From the NCBI RefSeq assembly GCF_000702825.1, contig NZ_JNKF01000011.1, positions 62,001-126,000 of the forward strand: a DNA stretch of 64,000 nucleotides. Reading direction: 5' to 3'. Positions 8,055 to 16,792 of this stretch are shown here, in pieces. The notes below the pieces were generated by a model. That model was not told the DNA's origin. It ran no database searches and saw only the letters and a program-made list of their open reading frames with translations. Positions within the stretch are counted from its first letter, which is position 1; the number at the start of each line of letters is the position of its first letter. This DNA is from Prevotella sp. P6B1 (GTDB taxonomy: Bacteria > Bacteroidota > Bacteroidia > Bacteroidales > Bacteroidaceae). Both the position numbers and the translations under genes were made by a program.

Positions 8055-8837
8055 ATGAAAAAACGACTGATTGCATGTTTAATGCTGTTGATGGGAATAA
8101 CTACTGCATCGGCACAAGAGTCTTATGAGCGTGGGGTTTTTAACCACGTAGGTTTGAATGTATCGGCAAGCACCGAGGGTATCGGTGTGGGTGTAGCTGC
8201 ACCTATTACCGACTATCTGGAACTGAGTGCTGGTGTGAACTTTATGCCAGGCATCAAGATTAAAGGAGACGTTAACGTAAATTACAACATTTCTCCCGAC
8301 ATACCAGTATATGTACCCAGCAAAGACAAAGTAAAAATTACAGGAAACCTGAAGCGCACAACGATGGATGTGAAGCTGAATATCTATCCATTCGGAGGTA
8401 ATTCCACTTTCTTCGTGGCTGGTGGTTTCTCGTTTGGCGGCGAGAAGCTTGGCAAACTGAATGGTCACAGCGACGCTATACAGGGTATTATCGAAGATTA
8501 TCCTGCATTTAAAGACGTGATTCTGAATGGCATCTCTGCCGAACTTGACAAATATAATGTTAAGTTTGACGACAAGGGTGATATCAACGGTGACATCCGC
8601 GTAAAGAATTTCCGTCCATATGTCGGACTGGGTGTGGGACGCCTGGTACCCAAGCATCGCGTAGGTTTCCGTTTCGAGGCTGGCTGCCAGTTTATGGGAA
8701 AACTTAAAGTATATCAGGACAATAAGGAGGTTAAGATAAACGAGTTGAATGATAGCGATGACGACATTTCGAAGCTTATTGATAAGTTGACAGTTTATCC
8801 AGTGCTGAAACTTACGATAACAGGACGCATATTCTAA
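8055..8837 (+). CDS. Secreted/outer-membrane beta-barrel-like protein
   Basis: A 260-residue protein starting MKKRLIACLML with a signal peptide ending around TASAQ. The mature part alternates glycine- and aromatic-rich strands (FVAGGFSFGG, FRPYVGLGVGRLVP, RVGFRFEAGCQF), as in small outer-membrane barrels; it contains an insert of charged residues between strands. No family name is assigned. It has its own promoter and ends at a shared terminator. Confidence 0.65.
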   Translation: MKKRLIACLMLLMGITTASAQESYERGVFNHVGLNVSASTEGIGVGVAAPITDYLELSAGVNFMPGIKIKGDVNVNYNISPDIPVYVPSKDKVKITGNLKRTTMDVKLNIYPFGGNSTFFVAGGFSFGGEKLGKLNGHSDAIQGIIEDYPAFKDVILNGISAELDKYNVKFDDKGDINGDIRVKNFRPYVGLGVGRLVPKHRVGFRFEAGCQFMGKLKVYQDNKEVKINELNDSDDDISKLIDKLTVYPVLKLTITGRIF

Positions 8838-8847
8838 ACAAAAACAA

Positions 8848-8877
8848 TAATCCCCACTCACAAACGAGTGGGGATTA
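8848..8877. terminator. Bidirectional intrinsic terminator
   Basis: A 12-bp perfect stem (taatccccactc / gagtggggatta) with a 6-base loop between convergent genes ending at 8837 and 8898. Confidence 0.8.
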
Positions 8878-8897
8878 CTATTTCAGATAAAATAGGA

Positions 8898-10259
8898 TTA
8901 CTGCTTATCCAGTTCGGCCAGGTTCTGGGCAATCATCTCGTCAGTAACGGTGTAGTTCTGCAAGTCGCCCTTGATGAATGAATCATAGCTTGGCATATCG
9001 ATAAGTCCGTGACCTGAGAGGTTGAAGAGGATAACCTTCTCTTCGCCTGTCTCCTTGCACTTCTTGGCTTCACGGATAGTGGCTGCGATAGCGTGACAGC
9101 TCTCTGGAGCAGGGATGATACCCTCGGTGCGTGCAAACAGCATACCAGCCTCGAAGGTCTCGAGCTGTGGAATATCGACACCACGCATCAGACCGTCCTT
9201 CAGCAACTGGCTCACAATCATACCTGCACCATGATAGCGCAGACCACCAGCGTGGATGTTGCTGGGCTTGAAGTTATGACCCAGGGTGAACATAGGCAGC
9301 AGTGGGGTATAACCAGCCTCGTCGCCGAAGTCGTAGCGGAACTGACCACGTGTGAGCTTAGGACAGCTGTCGGGCTCGGCAGCGATAAACTCGGTCTTCT
9401 TGCCATCGCACAGGTTGTGGCGCATGAATGGGAAGGCGATACCACCGAAGTTTGAACCACCACCAAAGCAAGCAATCACGATATCAGGATACTCGCCAGC
9501 CATCTCCATCTGCTTCTCGGCCTCAAGACCGATGATGGTCTGATGCAAACCTACGTGGTTTAATACCGAACCTAAGGTGTATTTACAGTTTGGTGTAGTT
9601 GTAGCCAGCTCAACAGCCTCAGAGATGGCTGTACCTAATGAACCTGAATGGGTAGGATCCTTAGTCAGGATGTCCTTACCGGCGCGGGTTGACATCGAAG
9701 GTGAACCCTCTACCACAGCACCAAAGGTACGCATGATGCTTGAACGGTATGGCTTCTGCTGCATGGTAATCTTTACCTGATAAACAGCGCAGTCGAGACC
9801 ATAGATTTTGGCAGCGTATGAAAGGGCTGCTCCCCACTGTCCGGCACCGGTTTCGGTGGTTACGTTAGTGGTGCCTTCCTGCTTGGCATAGTAGCACTGA
9901 GGAATGGCAGAGTTGATTTTATGTGAACCCAATGGGTTGGTGCTTTCGTTCTTGAAATAGATATGGGCAGGTGTTCCCAAAGCCTCTTCAAGTGCATAGG
10001 CGCGTACCAATGGAGTAGAACGATAGAACTTGTACTTCTCGAGCACCTCTTCTGGAATATCAATCCAGCGATGCTCAGTATCAAGCTCCTGTACACAGCA
10101 CTCACGAGGGAAGATGTGTGCCAGATCGTCTACACCCAGAGGCTGCTTGGTGGCAGGATGGATGGGAGGCATTGGTTTGGTTGGCATGTCTGCCTGAATG
10201 TTGTACCACTGTGTGGGAATCTCACTCTCTTGGAGGATGAATTTTTTTTGTTTAGACAT
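8898..10259 (-). CDS. TrpB2-type tryptophan synthase beta-like enzyme
   Basis: A 453-residue PLP enzyme of the TrpB-like (TrpB2) branch. The PLP lysine is in GSHKINSA (K114); further marks are ETGAGQWG and the glycine loop CFGGGSN. TrpB2 proteins condense indole with serine and often act without TrpA, possibly salvaging indole. There is no trpA or other trp gene beside it. The start MSKQKKFI is preferred over the longer frame because a TATCTTTG promoter box lies at 10295-10302, inside that extension. Confidence 0.9.
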   Translation of the reverse strand: MSKQKKFILQESEIPTQWYNIQADMPTKPMPPIHPATKQPLGVDDLAHIFPRECCVQELDTEHRWIDIPEEVLEKYKFYRSTPLVRAYALEEALGTPAHIYFKNESTNPLGSHKINSAIPQCYYAKQEGTTNVTTETGAGQWGAALSYAAKIYGLDCAVYQVKITMQQKPYRSSIMRTFGAVVEGSPSMSTRAGKDILTKDPTHSGSLGTAISEAVELATTTPNCKYTLGSVLNHVGLHQTIIGLEAEKQMEMAGEYPDIVIACFGGGSNFGGIAFPFMRHNLCDGKKTEFIAAEPDSCPKLTRGQFRYDFGDEAGYTPLLPMFTLGHNFKPSNIHAGGLRYHGAGMIVSQLLKDGLMRGVDIPQLETFEAGMLFARTEGIIPAPESCHAIAATIREAKKCKETGEEKVILFNLSGHGLIDMPSYDSFIKGDLQNYTVTDEMIAQNLAELDKQ

Positions 10260-10294
10260 AATATAATACGTTTTAGAATTTGGAATTCCGACTG

Positions 10295-10302
10295 CAAAGA
10301 TA
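10295..10302 (-). promoter_or_regulatory. Promoter -7 box of the TrpB2 gene
   Basis: Minus strand TATCTTTG. No clear -33 box. It lies 36 bases before the chosen start codon. Confidence 0.6.
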
Positions 10303-10311
10303 ACATTTTTC

Positions 10312-10345
10312 GTTGATAATTGACAGTTGGTAATTGATAATTTTG
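10312..10345. repeat. ATTGATAATTGA-type interspersed repeat
   Basis: This 34-bp stretch (gttgataattga, 8 variable bases, aattgataatt) is nearly repeated at 41490-41522 inside the AraC gene there. It overlaps the -33 area of the next gene. Confidence 0.55.
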
Positions 10346-10363
10346 AAAAAAAGTGTAACTTTG
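10334..10363 (+). promoter_or_regulatory. Promoter of the sodium/solute symporter gene
   Basis: TTG at 10334-10336, 19 bases, TAACTTTG at 10356-10363. Transcription would begin about 3 bases before the ATG at 10373, so the mRNA is almost leaderless. Confidence 0.6.
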
Positions 10364-10372
10364 CACCCAATT

Positions 10373-11806
10373 ATGTGGATGATTGCAATAATATTAGGCT
10401 ATTTTGCAGTTTTGTTCGCTATCAGCCGACTGACTGCACGGCGTGCTACGAATGAAACCTTCTTTCGCGGCAATCGTCAGTCGCCTTGGTATATGGTGGC
10501 ATTTGGCATGGTGGGAGCCTCGATATCTGGTGTGACCTTTGTGTCAGTGCCGGGTATGGTGACCCAAATCGATATGACTTATATGCAAACCTGTTTGGGA
10601 TTTATATTGGGTTATATCGCTGTGGCTTTCATTCTGCTTCCCCTCTATTATCGCCTGAACCTGACAACCATCTATTCCTATCTGGGACAGCGATTGGGGC
10701 AGCGTGCCTACAAGACTGGGGCCTCGTTTTTCCTGCTATCTAAGATGATAGGCGCCGTGGTGCGTTTTTATGTGGTCTGTATGATTCTGCAGCAGTTCGT
10801 ATTCGATGAGATGGGCATCCCGTTTGTGGTAACCGTATCGGCGATGGTTGCCCTTATCTGGTTATACACACGGGGCGGGGGCATCAAGACGCTGGTCTGG
10901 ACGGATACATTTCAAACCATCTGTCTGTTCTCTGCTCTTCTCCTTATTATATATAAGGTGGTGGGCGAATTGGGATTGACGATACCTGAGGCTGTTAGTG
11001 CCATAGCTGCCGATGAACATAGCAGGATGTTTGTGATGGATGATTGGGTTTCGAAGCAGAATTTCTGGAAGCAGTTTCTGAGTGGTGTGTTCATCGTCAT
11101 TGTGATGACGGGCCTCGATCAGGATATGATGCAGAAGAACCTGACTTGCAAATCGCTGCGCGAAGCCCAGAAGGATATGTGTACGTATGGCGTGGCTTTT
11201 GTACCTGCTAATTTGTTGTTCCTCTCGCTGGGGGCTCTGTTGGTGATGCTGGGCGAGAGTGGGGTGTCTGATGCGCTGCTGCCTGGATTCGTTCAGCGTA
11301 GCGGACTGTCGGTATTGGTTCCCTTTACAATAGGTATCGTGGCGGCATCGTTCTCGAGTGCTGATTCTGCCTTGACCTCGCTAACTACCAGCTATTGTGT
11401 GGATATCAGGGGTAGGGCAGGTGACGAAATACTACGCAAACGGGCGCATCTGATGATCAGTCTGATGTTTGTGGTGATGATTCTGTTGTTCAGAATGCTG
11501 AACTCTACCAGCGTTATTGATGCCATCTATACCATCTGCGGATATACCTACGGTCCGCTTTTAGGCCTCTTTGCCTTTGGCATGTTGACCAAGCGTATGC
11601 CTCGTGACCATTATGTGCCATATATCTGTATAGCATCGCCATTGGTGTGTTATGCCATTGATGCATTAACCTGGTATTTGGCAGGCTATCACTTCGGTTA
11701 TGAACTATTGATGATGAATGGTGCGTTTACTTTTCTTGGCCTCCTCGTCTCAAGTTCTGCAAACTCTCCAAAAACTCCTTCGGCTGAGTGCCAAACTGCT
11801 TCTTGA
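10373..11806 (+). CDS. Sodium:solute symporter (SSF) family transporter
   Basis: A 477-residue protein with about 13 hydrophobic segments and the SSF pattern: FFRGNRQSPWYMVAFGMVGASISGVTF near residue 30-55, GLDQDMMQKNL in the middle, and SSADSALTSLTT near residue 330. SSF carriers take up sugars, amino acids or other solutes with sodium; the substrate is not readable here. The start at 10373 follows the promoter position. Its last 80 bases overlap the end of the convergent regulator gene 11727-13424. Confidence 0.85.
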   Translation: MWMIAIILGYFAVLFAISRLTARRATNETFFRGNRQSPWYMVAFGMVGASISGVTFVSVPGMVTQIDMTYMQTCLGFILGYIAVAFILLPLYYRLNLTTIYSYLGQRLGQRAYKTGASFFLLSKMIGAVVRFYVVCMILQQFVFDEMGIPFVVTVSAMVALIWLYTRGGGIKTLVWTDTFQTICLFSALLLIIYKVVGELGLTIPEAVSAIAADEHSRMFVMDDWVSKQNFWKQFLSGVFIVIVMTGLDQDMMQKNLTCKSLREAQKDMCTYGVAFVPANLLFLSLGALLVMLGESGVSDALLPGFVQRSGLSVLVPFTIGIVAASFSSADSALTSLTTSYCVDIRGRAGDEILRKRAHLMISLMFVVMILLFRMLNSTSVIDAIYTICGYTYGPLLGLFAFGMLTKRMPRDHYVPYICIASPLVCYAIDALTWYLAGYHFGYELLMMNGAFTFLGLLVSSSANSPKTPSAECQTAS

Positions 11807-13424
11807 AGCATGTGGCAAAATAACGTGGGTCGTGGAATCCAACACTGTATGCCAAATCGCTGACTCTCAGATTAGGATTCTCCATGCCCAGTCGTCTGGC
11901 CTCTTTCATTCTGACATCGCGGATGAAGGTCGATACGTTCATGCCTGTAATTGAGCGCAGCTTGTTATATAAGGTAGAAGCACTGGTTCCCATATCAGCA
12001 GCTAATGCGTCTCTATCGTAGGATTCGTCATCAATATGGGCATGAATATGTTCTAATACGTGGTTGACAAAGATCTCGTCAGGATTTGGGGCTTTCGAAA
12101 TATGGTGTATCTCTTCTTCTGCCGACATCTGACTGTATTCCGTCTGCATTCGCTTTCGGTTCTCAATGATATTATCGATGCGTAGTTTCAGATCACCCAG
12201 GCGGAATGGTTTTCTGAGATATTCGTCGGCACCGCATTGGAGTGCCTCCTTCTCGTCTTCCTCCTGGGTCTTTGCTGTCAGGAGGATGATGGGCAGGTGA
12301 TTGAAATTGGGGTCTGTTTTGATGGCTTTTGTCAGTTCCAGTCCATCCATCTCGGGCATCATCACATCAGAGATGATTAAGTCGAGATCCTTTTCGCGAA
12401 TCACTTTCATGGCTTCGCTGCCATTTCGGGCTATATACACATGGTAGCTCGACTTAAGCAGTTGTTGCATCAGCATCAGAAGTTCCAGATTATCCTCAAC
12501 TACAAGCAGCTTGTAGCCATCCTCTGTAGGCTCTTCTGGGTCTGCATTTATATCTGGTATAATCGTGTTGATATCAACAATCGCATTCTTTGGAATATTG
12601 AAGTCTATCTTGTGCTGTTCATCTATCTGATTAGGAGCGAACGCTTCTTTATTAATAGGTAGTTTTACTATGAACTCGGTTCCTTGCCCAACTACGCTTT
12701 TACAATTGATGGTTCCTTTGTGCAGATACACCAGATCACGTGTCAATGAGAGGCCCAGACCTGTGCCGATCGTTTGATGTTGACGATAGTCACCATCATG
12801 GAAACGCTTGAACAGGTGTTTCATCTGTTTGGGGGATATGCCGTCTCCATCATCGCTCACGGTGATTTCTATCTCGTCGTAATTGGTATTGGTGATGGCA
12901 CTGATGGAAACATTACCGCCTTCTTTGCCGTATTTTGCAGCATTCGACAGAAGGTTATAGATGATTTTGTCCAATTTGTCAGTATCAATCCACCCCATCA
13001 TGCTCTCTGGTTGACAGGTGATGGTGAATTTCATGTCCTTTTTGGCAATGAGTGGCCCAATACATTCTGCTGTTTGGCGGATGTATTTCATCACATCGCC
13101 TTGAGCAACCATCAGTCTGAGTTGGCCAGCCTCTGATTTGCTGGTTTCCAATATCTGTTGCAGTAGCCTTACCATGCGCTGGATATTGAATTGCATCAGA
13201 TCATATTCGTGACAATACTGGGGTTCCGTATCACGAAGTTTGTCTACTGAAGCAGAGATGACTGAAAGCGGGGTGAGTAACTCGTGCGTGATATTTGTAA
13301 AAATCGCACTCATCTGAATTCTTCTCCGTACTTGTTGGCTTCGCAGATACAGACGTCTTCCTGCGAAGAAAATAATGGTCACTATCGCCATTATTAGGAG
13401 GGTTAATAGTAAACGGCTGTCCAT
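11727..13424 (-). CDS. Hybrid histidine kinase/response regulator with AraC domain, no periplasmic sensor
   Basis: A 565-residue membrane-anchored regulator: one transmembrane helix (residues about 3-22), HisKA with phospho-accepting His47 in NITHELLTPL, an HATPase domain (DDGDGIS, GTGLGLSL), a receiver domain with the phosphorylated Asp in ISDVMMPEMDG, and a C-terminal AraC helix-turn-helix. This is the cytoplasmic half of a Bacteroidota hybrid two-component system; the usual beta-propeller periplasmic sensor is absent. The ATG at 13424 is used because the longer frame begins at a TTG that lies within the promoter. It converges with and overlaps the SSF gene, which it may control. Confidence 0.85.
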   Translation of the reverse strand: MDSRLLLTLLIMAIVTIIFFAGRRLYLRSQQVRRRIQMSAIFTNITHELLTPLSVISASVDKLRDTEPQYCHEYDLMQFNIQRMVRLLQQILETSKSEAGQLRLMVAQGDVMKYIRQTAECIGPLIAKKDMKFTITCQPESMMGWIDTDKLDKIIYNLLSNAAKYGKEGGNVSISAITNTNYDEIEITVSDDGDGISPKQMKHLFKRFHDGDYRQHQTIGTGLGLSLTRDLVYLHKGTINCKSVVGQGTEFIVKLPINKEAFAPNQIDEQHKIDFNIPKNAIVDINTIIPDINADPEEPTEDGYKLLVVEDNLELLMLMQQLLKSSYHVYIARNGSEAMKVIREKDLDLIISDVMMPEMDGLELTKAIKTDPNFNHLPIILLTAKTQEEDEKEALQCGADEYLRKPFRLGDLKLRIDNIIENRKRMQTEYSQMSAEEEIHHISKAPNPDEIFVNHVLEHIHAHIDDESYDRDALAADMGTSASTLYNKLRSITGMNVSTFIRDVRMKEARRLGMENPNLRVSDLAYSVGFHDPRYFATCFKKQFGTQPKEFLESLQNLRRGGQEK

Positions 13425-13445
13425 TATTGATAAAATTGACTTGTG

Positions 13446-13453
13446 CAAAAATA
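13446..13453 (-). promoter_or_regulatory. Promoter -7 box of the hybrid regulator
   Basis: Minus strand TATTTTTG. Transcription would start about 15 bases before the ATG at 13424. Confidence 0.5.
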
Positions 13454-13609
13454 GTTATTTTTTTAATACGAGCCTAATTATTTCGATAAAATTTGCTTTT
13501 TGAAGCGTTAAAATGTTTAAAAATGATGATTTTATGTTGATTTTTAGTTAAATCACGCATTTTAAACATTAAAAATCTTAATTTAAACACGTATTTAAAA
13601 AACTTGATG

Positions 13610-13713
13610 TATATTTGCAGCAGAAAAAGATTTTAATGGTTAAGGTTTATGGTTGATTAATTTAGTTTTTTAAGTAATTTGGTGAAAAGGTTCGTCGTGA
13701 GACGAGCCTTTTC
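13610..13713 (+). ncRNA. Possible short transcript between promoter box and terminator
   Basis: TATATTTG at 13610-13617 points right, toward no gene; the terminator hairpin at 13684-13713 lies 67 bases later. A transcript of about 90 bases is possible; it contains a 6-codon frame (MVKVYG) at 13635. The -33 box is poor, so this is a weak candidate. Confidence 0.3.
13684..13713. terminator. Intrinsic terminator after trxB
   Basis: Stem gaaaaggttcgtc / gacgagccttttc (13 bp, one G-U type pair) immediately after the leftward trxB stop at 13722. Confidence 0.75.
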
Positions 13714-13721
13714 AAATTATA

Positions 13722-14654
13722 TTACCTGTTCAACAAGAATCTCTCAGCTTCGATAGCTGCTTGGCAGCCAGAACCTGCAGCGGAGATAGCCTGTCGATAT
13801 ACGGGGTCAGCGCAATCGCCTGCAACAAATACGCCTGGAATCTTGGTCTTTGGCGTACCGTCAATCTTCTTCAGATAGCCTGTCTCGTCCATATCCAACC
13901 ACTCCTTGAAAATGTCGGTGTTGGGCTTGTGGCCAATTGCAAGGAAGAATCCGTCGATAGCAATGTCAACCAGTTCCTCATCGGCTTCACCCTTACGCTT
14001 AACCAGATGGGCACCTTCAACACCATTCTCGCCATAAAGACCAAGGGTATTATGCTCGAAAAGAATCTCGATGTTCTCGTTCTCCTTTACGCGCTGTTGC
14101 ATCACCTGAGAAGCGCGAAGGAAAGGTTTGCGGACAATCAGGTAGACCTTTTTGGCCAGTCCTGCCAGATAGAGAGCGTCTTCGCAAGCGGTATCGCCGC
14201 CACCTACTACTGCCACAGTCTTCTTGCGATAGAAGAAACCATCGCAGGTAGCGCATGCAGAAACCCCCTGTCCGTTGTACTTGCGCTCGTCGTCAAGTCC
14301 TAAATACTTGGCAGAAGCACCAGTGGCAATAATTACGGTATCAGCTTCAATCTCTGTACCATCGTCGGCAGTGCAAACGTATGGAGCTTTCGAAAAGTCA
14401 ACCTTGACAATCTCTCCACTACGGATATCTGTTCCAAAGCGTTGAGCCTGTTCCAGCAGATCCATCATCATCTGATTGCCGTCAACACCCTGAGGATAAC
14501 CTGGGAAGTTCTCAACCTCTGTGGTCTGGGTGAGCTGTCCGCCTGGCTGCATGCCGCTATACTCGATTGGACTCAAGTTGGCACGTGAGGCATAAATGGC
14601 TGCAGTATAACCTGCGGGGCCACTACCGATAATTAAACACTTGGTATGTTCCAT
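13722..14654 (-). CDS. trxB: Thioredoxin reductase (NADPH)
   Basis: A 310-residue flavoprotein that reduces thioredoxin with NADPH. FAD-binding GSGPAGYTAAIYASRA at residues 10-25, redox pair C134-A-T-C137 followed by DGFFYR, NADPH-binding GGGDTACEDA at 151-160, and the C-terminal FAD motif FVAGDCADPVYRQ. Length and motif order are those of the low-molecular-weight enzyme. It is 29 bases after the glutathione peroxidase gene and probably in the same transcript, a sensible peroxide-defence pair since such peroxidases are often reduced by thioredoxin. Confidence 0.95.
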   Translation of the reverse strand: MEHTKCLIIGSGPAGYTAAIYASRANLSPIEYSGMQPGGQLTQTTEVENFPGYPQGVDGNQMMMDLLEQAQRFGTDIRSGEIVKVDFSKAPYVCTADDGTEIEADTVIIATGASAKYLGLDDERKYNGQGVSACATCDGFFYRKKTVAVVGGGDTACEDALYLAGLAKKVYLIVRKPFLRASQVMQQRVKENENIEILFEHNTLGLYGENGVEGAHLVKRKGEADEELVDIAIDGFFLAIGHKPNTDIFKEWLDMDETGYLKKIDGTPKTKIPGVFVAGDCADPVYRQAISAAGSGCQAAIEAERFLLNR

Positions 14655-14683
14655 ATGATAACTGTTTATTATGATGTTGGCTA

Positions 14684-15235
14684 TTACTTGAGCAGTTCTT
14701 CGATCTGCTTGGCAATATTGTCGATGTTCTCAGTGGGCTCGAAGCGTGCAACTACCTGTCCTTTCTTATTAATAAGGAATTTAGTGAAGTTCCACTTGAT
14801 ATCTGCTTTCTGCTTATAGTCAGGATCCTCTTTTGAAAGCATGTCGTCGAGGATGGGGGCTATCTTGTGGGTCATGTCCCAACCGGCGAATCCCTTCTGT
14901 TCCTGAAGGAACTTGTAAAGAGGATCAGCGTCGTCGCCATTTACCTTTACCTTCTTGAAGCGAGGGAATTCTGTACCAAAGTTCAGTTTACAGAACTCAT
15001 GGATGCTCTCATCAGTACCAGGAGCCTGCTGACCAAACTGGTTGCATGGGAAATCGAGAATCTCAAAACCTTGACTGTGGTACTTTTCATAAAGTTTCTC
15101 CAATTCATCGTACTGTGGTGTAAATCCACATTTTGTTGCTGTGTTTACAATCAGCAACACCTCGTTGGCGTATTCCTTCAGAGATACGTCCTTACCTTTT
15201 CTGTCTTTGACAGTGAAGTCATAAACTGTTTTCAT
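14684..15235 (-). CDS. Glutathione peroxidase family (thioredoxin-type, cysteine) enzyme
   Basis: A 183-residue peroxidase. The active-site residue is Cys36 in NTATKCGFTPQY, so this is the cysteine form, not selenocysteine. FPCNQFGQQ and the KWNFTKFLI segment carry the other conserved catalytic residues. Such bacterial enzymes remove hydroperoxides and are usually recharged by thioredoxin, consistent with the trxB gene directly downstream. No signal peptide, so cytoplasmic. Confidence 0.92.
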   Translation of the reverse strand: MKTVYDFTVKDRKGKDVSLKEYANEVLLIVNTATKCGFTPQYDELEKLYEKYHSQGFEILDFPCNQFGQQAPGTDESIHEFCKLNFGTEFPRFKKVKVNGDDADPLYKFLQEQKGFAGWDMTHKIAPILDDMLSKEDPDYKQKADIKWNFTKFLINKKGQVVARFEPTENIDNIAKQIEELLK

Positions 15236-15273
15236 ATCGTGTTGTAATAATATTCCTATTGTAATATAATAAA

Positions 15274-15319
15274 AAAAGATGCGGCCTTGGCATATGCAAC
15301 TACCATGGACGCATCTTTT
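15274..15319 (-). terminator. Intrinsic terminator after L31 gene
   Basis: Stem aaaagatgcg / cgcatctttt with a longer loop, downstream of the leftward L31 stop at 15341 and upstream of the peroxidase start. Confidence 0.6.
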
Positions 15320-15340
15320 AATGTTCTTTGCGGTTTTATC

Positions 15341-15595
15341 TTACTTCTTCGCAGCCTTACCGTAGCGGCTCATGAACTTATCGACACGTCCTGCAGTGTC
15401 AACGAGCTTGCTCTTACCTGTATAGAATGGGTGAGAGGTGCTTGAAATTTCGACTTTTACCACTGGGTAAGTTTCGCCTTCGAATTCTACAGTGTCATTT
15501 GTCTTTGCAGTAGACTTCGTAAGGAACATATCGCCGTTGGACATATCCTTAAATACGACGGGGCGATAGTTTTCTGGATGAATACCTTTTTTCAT
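15341..15595 (-). CDS. rpmE2: 50S ribosomal protein L31 type B
   Basis: An 84-residue protein starting [15 protein letters not shown], with [26 protein letters not shown] at the end: the type B L31. It has no CxxC zinc-binding residues, as expected of the zinc-independent form. The longer frame to 15649 is rejected because a TAACTTTG promoter box sits at 15647-15654 on the minus strand. Confidence 0.95.
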   Translation of the reverse strand: MKKGIHPENYRPVVFKDMSNGDMFLTKSTAKTNDTVEFEGETYPVVKVEISSTSHPFYTGKSKLVDTAGRVDKFMSRYGKAAKK

Positions 15596-15695
15596 TTTGA
15601 GTTTAAATATTAATGTTATAAATATAAATTTCGCATAAAGCGGGTGCAAAGTTACGAAGTTTTTTCTGAATTTACAAACTTTTTGTGTTTTTTTC

Positions 15696-15726
15696 TTTGT
15701 TTACTCAGATTTTTGTGCTATTTTTG
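15696..15726 (+). promoter_or_regulatory. Promoter of the 15746 operon
   Basis: TTTG at 15696-15699, 19 bases, TATTTTTG at 15719-15726. Supports the start at 15746. Confidence 0.75.
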
Positions 15727-15745
15727 CATCATAATTAGTACTAAT

Positions 15746-16792
15746 ATGCGAAGATTTCAGTTTTTATCGTTATTTTTACTCCTCGTTTTGGTAGGATGCC
15801 ATGCCAAAAACAAAAAAGGACAGCAGGTGTATGGTATCGGTTTCTATAATCTGGAAAACCTGTTTGATACGACTCATGATGAAGGAAAGAATGATTACGA
15901 ATTTCTGCCAGAGGGTAATTTTAAATGGGATACGGAAAAATACACCAATAAGTTAAAGAATATGGCTCGTGTGTTGGCTGATATGGGAACAGATCAGCTT
16001 CCGGATGTAGGTTGTGCAGCTATTGGTGTGGCTGAGGTGGAAAATGCCAAGTGCTTGACCGATCTTGTGAACCAGCCGGCACTCAAAGCGCGCGGTATCC
16101 AGTTCGTACATGTGGAAGGTCCCGATCAGCGTGGCATCGATTGTGCATTGCTCTATAATCCCCAACTGTTTAAGGTGAAGAACTATAAGCTCGTACCTTA
16201 TATATATAATAGGCCTGAGGATGCGGGCCGTGCCACCCGTGGGTTCCTGGTGGTGAGCGGCATGCTGGCAAAAGAGCATGTAACTATTATCGTTAACCAT
16301 CTGCCTTCGCGTGGAGCTGCTTCTTATACTCGTGAGGATGGTGGAATGCAGCTACGCGCAGTCAAGGATTCGTTACAGAAAGACGATCCTAATGTGAAAT
16401 TATTCATTATGGGCGATATGAACGACGATCCTCAGGATTTGTCGATGTCGAAGTGCTTAGGTGCTAAGCGCGAAATGAGTGAAGTAGAAGAGGGGGGTCT
16501 ATTTAATCCTTGGTGGAATATGTTGGCTTCTGGTCAGGGTACACTCCAGTTCCAAGGTTCTTGGAATCTGTTCGATCAGATTATCCTATCATCTAATCTC
16601 CTCAATCAGACTGGTCAGAAGGACTTCTCTACCTTGAAACTTCTGGATTATCAGATTTTCCGCCGCGATTATCTGATTCAGCAAGATGGACCGTTTAGGG
16701 GAAATACCTTGCGTACAAGTGCTGGTGGTAAGTGGTTGAACGGTTATAGTGATCATTTGCCAACTTTGGTTTACTTAATGAAGGAGAAATGA
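15746..16792 (+). CDS. Endonuclease/exonuclease/phosphatase family lipoprotein
   Basis: A 348-residue protein with a lipoprotein signal (LLVLVGC, cysteine near residue 18). The EEP fold is marked by FYNLENLFDT near the start of the mature part, the NHLPSRG segment, GDMNDDP, and the final GYSDHLPTLV with the catalytic His. Members cleave phosphodiesters; an extracellular nuclease role is plausible but not proven. First gene of a three-gene unit: it overlaps the UDG-like gene by 4 bases, which overlaps udk by 4. Confidence 0.85.
   Translation: MRRFQFLSLFLLLVLVGCHAKNKKGQQVYGIGFYNLENLFDTTHDEGKNDYEFLPEGNFKWDTEKYTNKLKNMARVLADMGTDQLPDVGCAAIGVAEVENAKCLTDLVNQPALKARGIQFVHVEGPDQRGIDCALLYNPQLFKVKNYKLVPYIYNRPEDAGRATRGFLVVSGMLAKEHVTIIVNHLPSRGAASYTREDGGMQLRAVKDSLQKDDPNVKLFIMGDMNDDPQDLSMSKCLGAKREMSEVEEGGLFNPWWNMLASGQGTLQFQGSWNLFDQIILSSNLLNQTGQKDFSTLKLLDYQIFRRDYLIQQDGPFRGNTLRTSAGGKWLNGYSDHLPTLVYLMKEK

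Noticed and set aside
13422..13448. Upstream start of the hybrid regulator at 13448
   Set aside because: That codon is TTG and overlaps the promoter box TATTTTTG; ATG at 13424 fits.
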